Part shown: one piece after another, positions 21,871-34,200 of the stretch | Layout of the letters: each line of letters opens with the position of its first letter | Position numbering within the stretch: the first letter of the stretch is position 1 | Assembly (NCBI GenBank): GCA_035610835.1 | Contig: CM069447.1 | Span: 17,813,992 to 17,877,991, forward strand | Length of the DNA: 64,000 bases | From: Ophiura sarsii | Lineage: Eukaryota > Echinodermata > Ophiuroidea > Amphilepidida > Ophiuridae | Reading direction: 5' to 3' | Made by a program: the position numbers and the translations under genes | Notes under the pieces: model-generated | Seen by the model: the letters and a program-made list of their open reading frames with translations, nothing else | What the model was told of the DNA's origin: nothing | Database searches by the model: none

Positions 21871-22050
21871 AGGCGAGGAAAAAAACCACCTGTTTTAGGA
21901 GCCTGACCGACCCACTTTTTGCGTTTTTCATGTAAAATTCCAGATTTTTGCAGATTTTGGTGACATTTTAGGTTAAAATTTAAAATTTAAAAAAAACCCC
22001 TACTTGACGGGACCGTCCGCCCGTAAAACAGGGGGGTTTTTTTGTCGCCT
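21871..22050. mobile_element. 180-bp MITE at a splice donor
   Basis: AGGCGAGGAAAAAAACCACC... on the left and ...GGGGTTTTTTTGTCGCCT on the right are inverted ends, with TTA outside each. The right end touches the donor of the exon at 22,054-22,295. The interior has CCTGACCGACCCAC and AAATTTAAAATTTAAAA-type sequence. Confidence 0.65.
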
Positions 22051-22053
22051 TAC

Positions 22054-22295
22054 CTGACAATAGCTACATCAACGTGATCCGTTCCATAAGCCTCTACTAG
22101 TATGGCCAGTACGGCCTGGAAAAACTCGCCCGACTTGGTATTATTCAGATCATCCAACACCAGGGCTATGTTGTTGAGGATCGCTGCTACCCGGGGATGA
22201 TTGAGGCCGACGTCCCCCTGGGTAAGTTTCAGATCCCACAGATGGTTAAGAATGGCGTCTTCCAGCTTGCCTTGGACGTACGATAGCTCACCAAT
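22054..22295 (-). CDS. NACHT/TPR gene, exon k (last one seen)
   Basis: Acceptor TGTCTTTAG, donor GTAAGG. It encodes IGELSYVQGKLEDAILNHLW, then GLNHPRVAAILNNIALVLDD and LVEAYGTDHVDVAIV: two TPR-like repeats. It ends with two bases of an Arg codon, so another exon must follow. The donor's fifth and sixth intron bases belong to the MITE at 21,871-22,050. Confidence 0.88.
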
Positions 22296-25200
22296 CTAAA
22301 GACAAACAGAGAGGTGAATTAGGTACCATACTTGTAAGGCTGTTATTGGTGGTAGGGTTGGAGCTGGGGTGAGTTATTAGTTTCAGATCCCATATATGGA
22401 TATGAATGGCATGTTCTATAGCTTTAATGGCGTCTTCTATAGCTATGCCTTGAACGTACGATAGCTCACCAATGTCAAAATTGTTAAATTTCATAACCAT
22501 TTTTGGAAACACCACATGAAATGCATTGAAATAAGTACAAACATGCCTAGTATTGGTTCAGTAATCCTTGAGATAGACTTTGAAAATTGTGAAAGGTTTC
22601 AGGAAAATCTGTTTTGTGTATGGTAAATATAATAGCCGCGTGGAAAGTGTTAAGATTGAGTCGTCTAACTTGCATTGGCCGTACGATAGCTCACTATAGT
22701 TTGTTCATAGAAGATGGAATTTCTAGGATATATTCAGTGCGCGAATACTTTTGAGAACCAGTGTATATCATCATGCGATGGTCAGATTCAAAGATTTTAT
22801 AACCTCTCAAATTTTTTTTTAAATTTATTTATGCTTTCTTTATTGAGGGTAATATGCTTCAGTGACTTGCACTGCTTTCCAAGCAGGCCCTCATTTCGAT
22901 ACATAAGTACATACAAATAACAAATGTTAGTGTTTATATATAAAAATGAGTGTGGATGTCCAGCTCTTTAGCATGTATAAAGTAAAGCTACCCAACTGTT
23001 ATGCACACGAGTGTTGCTTTACACATGTTCAGGGGTACAAGGTATGATAGATGTGCTATTGGCCCTTGAACATCTTTAGAGCAGACTGCCCAAAGGTTAT
23101 ACATAGGAAGTATTACTTTATACATGCTGAAGGGCCAGATGGAGATACAAGGTTTTGACAGAACGATGACAAAGTGTTTTGCCACCTTGCCCTTGTCGTA
23201 CAACATCTCACCAGGCCGGTGCCACAGTACACAAACTCCCATTGCCGAGATTAAAGCCTGTGGTGTGGTAGCGCCCTCGATTTACGAGTCACATCGCGCT
23301 TCTAAATTAAATCTACGAGTCACATCGGGCGTCTAATGTGCCTTATAAGGACTTTCGTGCTGTCAATCATAGCTGCGTCGCCCTCCTTTTACGAGTCACA
23401 TCGCGCGTACTCACGCCCATGTGCCCTTTGATGGGAGGCTCTTGTTTTGCAAATATGGGCGAAATACTAAGATTCATTCGCCTATGTGGGTAGGAGTTTT
23501 CGGGTGAGGACCCGGCAGATTGTTTAGAAATCCTTCAATCTTCCAGTTTCCCTTGGCCAACGATATTTTACCAATCTAGACATAAATATAGGAGAAACTT
23601 ATGTTACTTCAGTGATCCGTGGACCAGATTTGTAAATAAAAAGGAAGCATCTCCCAGGTGAATTGAGGAAATTGTATTTTTTTTCTCTTGATATGGGCAA
23701 TCAGAAATTCAACGGACACACATCACATAGGATTGACCTCACATAAAAGTATGCAAGGTCAACCTCACCCCAGAAAAATTGAAACGGAAATCCGTGGTGC
23801 GCAACACGTCAGCTGGACCTCACGGCTCTGATTGGTTAACGGTGTGCGCCCTCGTATGTTGAAATGTGGTCAATCAGGAGGATACGTGCCGTTAGGTTTA
23901 TTGTGATTAGAAATCAAAATGTCAATTTTTGATTGGGATAAAGCGACTTTATTGACAATAATGTTCATGCAAGTCTAGCATCTCACAAGCACTTTGCAAC
24001 TATTTTAGTACTTGTATAATTATACCCATAACCTATTATAGTATACAGGCTGTAACAAAAAAAGTTATACAGTTTTGAACAAAATATTAAAAATATCTCC
24101 CGTAGAATTTCTGTTTCGAATGTTAATGGCGTGCAAGAGGAATTTTCTTAGCTTTCGAATAAGCTTTGTTTCATGACAATCGATGCTCGGTAAGCAGAGA
24201 TATGATCAATTGTTTAAAGTAGTCATGAAATCACCTGGGCCACTTTGGTTTAATCAATGGTAAAATCACTGGGATGAATATGAATGGAATCGAACTAGGA
24301 GTATAGCAGTAGAGCGCTCTTTTTAGACAACAATGGTTCGTTTCAAGTGGTTAAAAGTATTACAAAGAAGGTTAGGTCTTTACAAATATAATTTATTTAT
24401 TTTATGAATTTATTTATTCAAATGAAATAAAAATATTTGAAAAATATTTATATTGTTCTCTTTAATGTTTCTTGCATGATACCCTAACCATTTAATTTAT
24501 ACAAGCAATATTGTATGATATTATTGTGAAAGTGGCCCAACCCGATTTCTAGACGACTTAGTAGATTAGTCATAAATTTTAAACGCAAGTAGTTAAAAAG
24601 ACCAACTAAAATGATTCTGGTAGCCAAAACGGAGCTTAACACAGAGTGTAAGAGATTTTGACATTGCATGATCTTAACATTGAATTTAAAATAAAATTGC
24701 GATTGTATAACTTTTTTTGTTACAGTCTGTATAGAGAAACCCATCCCAACTGAAAGAGGTGGAATGAATACATAACAAGCCCGCCGCTGAATGTCCCAAC
24801 TCGAAAAAAGCAAGGACATTCACCGGTGTGGGACTCGAACACACAATCTCCCTGTTTACTAGAACAAGCGCCTAACCATTTGGCCACCGGTGCCTGCTGA
24901 GCAATTCATTGTGCTCCTCCCTTTGTATACCTTCGGGTATCTTAATTGTGGTTCTCTACAACGTTTCAGTTGGGACTGGTTTTCGTATATTGTACATAAC
25001 CTATTCCATACCTGTCCAATAATAGCTGCAACATAATGATGATTGGAACCCAGAACCTCTGTAGCTACTTCCTGTGCACGCATCAAGAACCGCTTGGCCA
25101 TGTCAGCGTTGCCTTGTAATCTTTTCACTGCACTGAAATCAAATGTAAATAAATATGTATAAGTTTTTTATCATTCCTTTTAATATACTGTAAAAGTGGA

Positions 25201-28200
25201 AATTTTTGCACATGTAATTTTTTGCACTTTGCACATTTTGAACAATTTTACTTGTTGTTAATTTTAAGATTTTGAGCTTCTTTTGACCTACATACAAAAT
25301 GAATATATTCACGCATTTTTATTTTCGCACTTGCTAATTTTAGCGTGAAAATAAATGTAGCACAAAAATTTCCACTTATTCAGTATTCTGAAAATGAATT
25401 ATGACTTGAGGTTCAGTGACTTGGTCACTGCATGATATGATCCCCATAAGTAACCCATGTGACTCCCATCTCCCATGAGAGCCCCATGTGATACTCATGA
25501 CTTGACTTATGACTTGAGGTTCAGTGACTTGGTCACAGCACTGCATGAGATCCCCTTAAGATCCCCACACGTTACCCATGTGACTCCCATGAGAGCCCCA
25601 TGTGATATACCCATGGCTTGACTTATGACTTGAAGTCAATGACTTGGGTCACAGCACTGTGTGAGACCCCTTATGATCCACACAAGTAACCTATGTGACT
25701 CCCATGAGAGCCACCATGTGATTGATACTCATGGCTTGACTATGTCTTGGTGACTTGGTCACAGCACTGCATGAGATCCCCTTATGATCCCCACAATTAA
25801 GTAACCCGTGTCAATGACTGGTGACGACACTGCATGAGGCTATATTATGATCCCCACACGTTACCCATGTGACTCCCATGAGAGCCCCATGTGATTCTCA
25901 TGACTTGACTTAAGACTTGAAGTTCAATGACTGGTGACCACACTATATGAGGCTTCATTATGATCCCCACAAGTAACTCATGTGACTCCCATGAGAGCCC
26001 CATGTGCATGGCCTGAAAAAAGGGGGGGGGGTTTTCCCGGCAAGCGATTCCAAATTTCCCTCCAAAATGGAATGCATTTCTTAATGATGGAAAGAGTAAC
26101 ATTTCCCTCCAAATGGCAACATTTCCCTCCAAATGCTCAAATTTCCCTGCTAGGAGCTTTCCGTATTGCCTAATTTTTCAGCCTGTGCATGTGATACTCA
26201 TGACTTGACTTGAAGTTCAATGACTGGTGACCACACTGCACGAGGCTTCATTATGATCCCCATAAGTAACCCATGTGATACCCATGGCTTGACTTATGAC
26301 TTGAAGTCATTGACTGGTGATGACACTGCATGAGATCCCCTTTATGATCCCTACAAGTAACCCATGTGACTCCCATGAGAGCCTCATGTGGTACTCATGG
26401 CTCGACTTGAAGTTCAATGACTGGTGACCACACTGCATGAGATCCCCTTATGATACCCACAAGTAACTCATGTGACTCCCATGAGAGACCCATGTGATAC
26501 TCACGACCTGACTTATGACTTGAAGTCAATGACTGGTGACCACACTGCATGAGATCCCCTTATGATACCCACATGTAACCCATGTGACTCCCATGAAAGC
26601 CCCTTGCGATACTCATGGCTTGACTTTTCCACTTGGTCAAAATTACTGAATACTATGAGGGTCCCCTATGACAGCCTAAGTAATTCATGTGATACCCATA
26701 ACTTGTGATTTAGTGATTTGGTGTGTGAATAAATATTCAAATGATGGATCTATCGGAGGTTTTTTTTTGGGTTTTGATGGGGAGCGGTTTATAAGCTCAG
26801 CATTCATAGGCTCAGATGAGTGCACACCACCAAACCAAATATTTGCCAATACCTGTTGGTTTTTCAAAATTAGGATAGACCCCTCGGTGAGTCTAATATT
26901 ATTGTCCTAGAGAGGGTACAAAGTGCTGTAAATATACCTAAATGTTTTATAATTTGGCATTTGTAGGCTGTTTCTTCCACATTAGATGAAAAATCTCTAG
27001 CTTTTTCTTGACTGGTATTATTTTAAATAATTTGAGTGTTTCCACAGATTTAGAGCTAAAATCCCATATCTTAAAATCTCGATAGCCTGCCTGTAAGCTA
27101 GATTTAATTGGCCCGTAGCAACAACAATAATGCTTGTCAACCCCCACTTAAGTGATTGTTTTTAGGTAGAAGACATCTTCATTTTAAATAAAAACAATGA
27201 TATGAATGAACCAGTTTCCTCTAAAGTTAACAAGAATTTGACCTAAAGCAATACAGAATTTATTTGGTGGTGTGAGGGACCTGTAAGGAGCAAATTTCAA
27301 TAATCCTTTTGCAGTGTGCAAGGTGATCAACTATCATTTTGAAGGTATAACGCAACGTTTTCAGACAACTATGGGTAAAATATGTATTGCATGGGAATAT
27401 ATGACTGGCTAGAAATGTACTTTATTTGATGTGAATAATGAAGAGAAGTCTCTTACACAGACATAAAAAGTACATGTCACATATCATACATTATGTACTG
27501 AAAGCAATAGTGCTAATGATTGATGTAGAGATTTGGGACATGGCTTGATATGAATATTAATGAGAAGCCTCTCACACAGGCATGTCACATGTTGCGCCTT
27601 TGTATCAAGATGCATGATCGATATTGAATGATTGTTAAAGAGATTGATGAAGGTGTCATGGTTGAATCCAAAGAAGATTTTTAAAGGTCTTCCCACAATG
27701 CATTGCGTGAATGCCAGCCAACTAAAGCTTTTTTCACACGATGCATTTGTCAAGCTCTTAAGTTTTAGAAATAAGAAAAAGGAACACTGCATTATTGATT
27801 GAACCTAAGCGCTCCAACGATGAACGCGCTATGAAGCCATGATTGCGGGCATATGCCTATGGGAACCGAGACAAATTGTTGACCAGAATTAGGGCATTTG
27901 GCAAAAAACCGCAATGCATTGTGGTGGTGTCTTTAAAATCTTCTTTGAGTTGAATCCATACCTTTCCCCATTGGGGTCAATAGCTTGCGATAGAGTAATT
28001 CTGAACAAAAATAATTAGACAAAATCAAGAAATATGCTGTAAAATGGTGTCGCCAGTGTCTGCCTACCCAAAGTGGATTCATGTACTTCTTTTTTTGTGT
28101 ACTTTCAACTCGGAACATTTATAAAAGATACAAGCAAATAAATGCGCCACGAATCAATGGGAAATAGGAGAACTGAATTGAAATATCTCGGCATTCATGT

Positions 28201-31200
28201 TTTGTCATGTTAATAAGGCTTAAAAAAAATTGATTGGCCTAACCCAACCGACCCTAAATACATCGCCGACCCTGAATATGTTTTATTATTTTGAGGGAGG
28301 TAAAAAAATGTTTTTAAAAAAATGTTAATTTTTTTTAAACAAAAATAATAAAAAAAATGTATATAAAAATTGAACAAAGTATTAAAGTTTCTGACTCTTT
28401 GCTTTAATTTTCGGCTATTTTAAGTCCCAAAAGCAGACCGACTGACCTACCCTATTTGTTTTTGTCATGTTAGGCCAATCAAACCATTTGTTTTTATAGG
28501 TCTAACCCTAACAGCACTGAGTTCTACAAAATACTACTCTACCAGGTGAAATTTCACTTTCATAAACTTTCTTGAATCACTTTTGTTATTAACCTTATAA
28601 TGTTATTCTATTGAATTATGTATCTTTTTTGGCCTGTTTTCATGATTTCTTGTTGTGTAGCTTTTTATGACATCACAATCATCATTCACTCATAACTTGT
28701 TTGTAGTGATTGTAGAAAAATGATCGAAACAGTTCTGTAATCAGCACAGTTTTAGCTTTCTTATGATATAAATATCTCCAATATGAAAAATGCCACCATG
28801 TGGCGGGTTTTCACAGATCGCATCACATCAGCCCTTTTATGGCAAAAGGATGTATCTTATATGTACTTTCCTAATGATATACTTCCTTTTAACATGGATT
28901 GTGTTGACTTGGTTCAATAATCCTCACTTAGGAAAAGGTTGCAACTTGTAAAGACAATAAAAGTAATATACTGCCTTTTACCACTACTTGATTTATGGAG
29001 AAAAAAGCTAACTTTGATCATGTTATAAGGAAGTATACTGATAGAAAACTACATATAAGATACATTCTTTTGCCATAAAAGGGCTGATATGTGGACGAAC
29101 CTCTCATTACTTTTTGTAAACTTATTTAAAATCATGTGGGTTTTTTTTTGAGTCCTTGGGCTGATTCCCATTCAAATCCATATAGGTCCTTACAGACAAT
29201 TGACAAAGCACTTGTTATATCTGTATATACATACCCCATGCCCATTAGGGCTTTGACGAGCCTTAGTTTCTGAGATGGTGTCTTGGGTTTGGGTTGCCTT
29301 GTCAATGCATCATGGAAACTCTTGTAGGCATCCTCGAATAGACCCAATCTGCGACAAACGGTGCCAATCTCTATAAGAACCTGTCGATGAAGAACAAAAC
29401 GATAGAAATAGCACTTGTATCCTCTGTCCATGGAAACATAATAGTCTTGACCAGTTTTGGCCATTAATTTGGCGGCCATTTTGGTTTTGAAGTATGTTAA
29501 TAAAGCAAAAATACTAGATTTGAGTTTCTTGAGTTTGGTAACATCCTGATTATGTCTTAGGATTATGATAGGAAGTAAAAAAAAGTTGATTTGGGGAGTC
29601 CGGGGGGGGGGGGGGGGGGGGGTGTGTGCACACTAACCCTCTGTAGATACCCGACTATAATGTTTGGATATAAGGCCAAAAAAAAGAAAGAGGCCCTGTC
29701 TCACATAGGAAATAGCTGTGCGATATGTGGTTTTTTTTGTGAAGGATAAATAGACAACAATGTCAGCAAAAAATGGCCATTGGTCTATAACATAACAGTT
29801 TGAAGGCACAGGAAGATAATATAGGAGACCCAACAGGGTAATTGCCTGACGAAGGTCAACAGTATTATAGTTTAATCAGTTCCAAATTGGCGAGAAATAT
29901 TTATTTGTTTATCTCTCCAAACGTATGTGTGCGATTATGGCCATAATGTAGACACGGTTTTGTTTTGGTCACACGCACGTGCCATGCATATGATGCATAT
30001 TGGACTTGATGCCTTATGCATGCCCACGTCCTTCTGTATTCATTCGCTGCTGTAAGGAGGCTTCGCCAAATGGAACTGATCAAACTATAGATTTAACATA
30101 GACCTCTTGCAAGTTCCAGATTGTTGACTCATTTTACCCCTCCATTTGGGGGGGGGGGAGGCGGTATTAAGGAAGTTTGGGCAGTATTAAGGAAGTTTGT
30201 TTTGGAATTTTGTGAGTGCTGTAATTATTGAACTATGAATTATTGAACTAAAAAGTGCCAAAAAAAACCAAAAACATTTTTTTCCACTTTTTTGTCACAA
30301 ATTTCAATAAAATATTAGATTAGGTTAAAAAAAAAAAATTGTCCCTAAGCATTATCTAGCGATTTGGGCATTTTTTACTCAAAATTATTTTGGTTAGCTT
30401 TGTCCAAAAATAATTGGGTAAAAGAAAATTCTCAAAAGTTTTCTCAAAAATTCAACATTTCTGGTCAAAATTGACACCAAATTTGGATTCTCTGAACTTT
30501 TTCCTTTCCAAAAATGTATACTTTTATATGCATTTGATTAATAGTTCAATAATTACAGCACTTGCAAAAATCAAAAATTAAAAAACTTCCTTGAGTCCCC
30601 CATTAACTTATACAAACTCTGATCACTTACATCGATAACATCGGGATAGTTGCACTTGAGTTGATACGAGCAGTTACCATGGTGGCGCACCATGATCCGA
30701 TCCGTTTCAAAATATCGCGCTTCCAGTTCCTCCAGCAGACGTTGAAAGAGTAATCTGATAAATAAAAGAGATGAACAAATTATAGTTTTGGGGAAGGCCA
30801 GAATACTTGTATTGCATTCAGCACTGCTGGAATAAATAGGGTTAAGCCAGTATACAATGACCTCATAAGAAGTAACCAATTATAATAATAACACCTTTGA
30901 TTGTAAGAGTGTAAGTTATTTATTTATTTGTTTTTGTTGACCCCCACCACCACCCCACACACACACTCTATAAATTATAAATATAACCAGGAGAAGAGGG
31001 AAAATGAGTTATCAAAATAGTGGTACCTAAACCAATGAATTTTTTAGCCATTTCCAAGCATTTTTCGTAAGCCTGGTCCTATCAGTAATTGTGTCATAAA
31101 ATGTTCAGTATAGGTAAAATTGAGAGGTTTCAGTTCAGTTTATCCCTACTCTCTAATAGTATTAGTTGGATATCATCTTCACCACCCTGGCTGGGTAAAA

Positions 31201-34200
31201 TAACCTTGCTCCCTTAAGACCCTTATAGCTGGTTAAACTAACCTTGCTTCCTTAAAGGGGCCATGAGAGATACGTATGGGAGTGTGCCCTCGATTTTATG
31301 GAAATCAGACTTTTGCACCTACGTAATACTTAGGCATATACTAACTACCATCTGTACCGTTTACCTATTACGTTTACCTATTAGCCGTCCGTCTATCATG
31401 TAAAATTTTACAATTTGGTAATTTTGATGTAGATCACATCAAAAATTATCAGCATCGCTCACCACATAACTTGCTTCAACCAAATTTCAATCTAGCGCCA
31501 TTTTTCAGCCATTTTCCCATAAATTATTACACTTCAGGGTTCCTACGTACCTTATCTATTGAAACAATTCCTTTTTCTCGGCAATCTTTCAATGCCCCTT
31601 TAAAGGGGCATTGAGAGATGTATCGATATACTAAATGAGCAAATAACGTAAAGATAATCATCAACATAGCCCAAATCCAAAATGTCATACAATTCTGACA
31701 TCGCCTTCATGCCAAAATAAGCAAATAACGGCACTTCCGGGTTGAGATTTGCCGCGAAAGTCCGTAAGTAAAACGATGCATAACTTCTGAATTCAGCACC
31801 TGAGTTTCGATATGATGATATCGAAACTGAGAAAATCATGAAATGTTATATGATAAATGGCGAATGTTGGTAAACTGTTTCAGATGGTAGTTAGTATATG
31901 CCTAAGTATTACTTTGATGCAAAAAAACTGATTTCCAGGATAATTGAGGGTGCACTCCCATACGTATCTCTCAATGCCCCTTTAAGAAGACCCTTTATAG
32001 CTGGGTAAAACTAACCTTGCTCCCTTGAGAAGACCAAGCTGCATAAAGAACCCGGCCATGGCTCGCACAAGCCCCGCCTTGTCCTTCTGTTTCTCCCAAT
32101 TCTCAGCACGAGTGAGGGCGCCAAGGTACGCGTCTTCCACTTGCTCGTATCCACCGAGCTGTATATTGTTACAATTAAAAAGAGTAATAGAAAAGTATTA
32201 ATAAATCGAAAAATGTCCACGTGGTAATCGACTGCAGACGACAGTTCCAAAATTTCACACAATGTTTCAAAAATGTCAAAATTATTGAATTTCATCTCCA
32301 TATTTGGATTCACCATAAGAAATGCGTTAAAATGAGTACAGAAATGCCTAGTATTGGTTTGGTAATTCTTGAGACAGATTTTGAAAGTTTCTGAGAAATC
32401 TGCTTTGTATATGGTGAAACTAATAGCTGTGTGGGAAGTATTGAGAGTGTTAGTTGGGTTGATACTAGTTACCGTCATGACGCTTTAGACAAAATTCCAA
32501 ATTAGCGAGCCATTGTTGCCCAAATTCCGGAAGTGATTTCCCATGCGTAACAAATATTTCTTCTAAGTGCGCACTGAAATTCAGCCATGGGCATGCGCAC
32601 GAGTTTGGCTGGTCCAACGTTTTATGACAGCGACTATTACAGAGGCCTGTGATTGAGCTTAGCTTAAGGGGGACTCAAGGAAGTTTTTGACTTGATTTTT
32701 TGAATTTTGTGAGTGCTGTAATTAATGAACTATTAATCAAATGCATATAAAAGTTTTGACCCCAACAAGTTCAACAAAGCTATAAACAAAAATAATTTTG
32801 AGTAAAAAATCCCAAATTGCTAGATTATGATGTAAAGACACTAACTTAGGGACAATTATTTTTTTTAAACCTTATCTAATATTTTTTGAAATTTTGACCA
32901 AAAAGCACCAAAAAGTGTTTTCATTTTTTTTCACTTTTTTTTCACTTTTTTGTCAATATTTCAAAAAAATATTAGATTAGGTTTAAAAAAAAATTGTTCT
33001 AAGTTAGTGTCTTTACATCAAAATCTAGCAATTTGGGATTTTTTTTACTCAAAATTATTTTTGTTAGCTTTGTTGAACTTTTTGGGGTCAAAATTGACGC
33101 AAAATTTGGATTTTCTGACCTATTTCCCTTCCAAAAATGTATACTTTTATATACATTTGAGTCATAGTTCAATAATTAAAGCACTCACAAAAATCAAAAA
33201 GTGACTTCCTTGAGTTCCCCTTAAAAGAACCAGATCATCAGAAACAAGTGTATAAAGGAGAGCATGTGTGGTCTAGTGGATAGCATGCTGGTCTCAAGAT
33301 GCAAATGTTGTGAGTTCTAGCCCCACTACAGCCAACTTGTTTGTATCCATGGGCAAGGTACTTAGTTTCAATTGCTTCGTTGACCCAAGCGAGATTGGGG
33401 AGCTGTTAGGGGATATTACAATCTAAGTGCTGATACTGTGTGCGCCGTATCGGTAGCCTGGTAAATGAAGCGAAATGATTTGTGACGATTTCCTAATGGC
33501 AGGAAAAAAACAGTGGTTCGGAAGTCTCGTATAAATGGTGGTCCCGTGCATCGGAAGAGCAATAACCGAGGATGTTAAAAGGTTACAGACTCATTCGTTA
33601 AGAGTAGGGGATCATCCCGGTCTGTATCTGTTCACACATCTAACGGACCCCAATGGAAATAAGCTAATAAGCTTATTGGGTTATCCAGGGTCGTAGGACC
33701 CAAATAATATCAAATCAAATATCAAATCAAATCAAAATCAAATTGGTGGTACAGCAGTACAAAATGTTCTACTATAGTAGATTCATAAACATTGGCCGAT
33801 CGGGTATTGATTTGGACCTATTCCATTTACCATTAGAGGAACCGCAACGGACCAATCACGCCAATATCAGCACGGTTGAGATGCTATTGTTTTCGCTGCT
33901 ATATAATTGACTTCAAAGCTTGAAGCAACACATCCTCAAACATCATGTGTCCATACATGAATGTAAAATCCTAGCAAATAGCGCGCTATACGAACGTGCC
34001 ATATTTACAAGTGACATATGAAGAGGTATTTTGCAAAAGGGCCTACATCCACTTTGGCTCTTATTGAGAAAAAGTCAAAAAACTGTTTCTAAATATTCAA
34101 GTTGAGCAATTGAAAAACTGAATGGATTATGAAAGAGGTACACTACATACTAATTGAAATTGAAATAAATTTTAAATGTGCTAGTTTTAATTTTTTTTTA

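Noticed and set aside
24821..24893. Functional tRNA gene on the minus strand
   Set aside because: The acceptor stem and B box look good, but the anticodon loop is irregular and the following sequence looks like a SINE body; called a tRNA-derived SINE instead.
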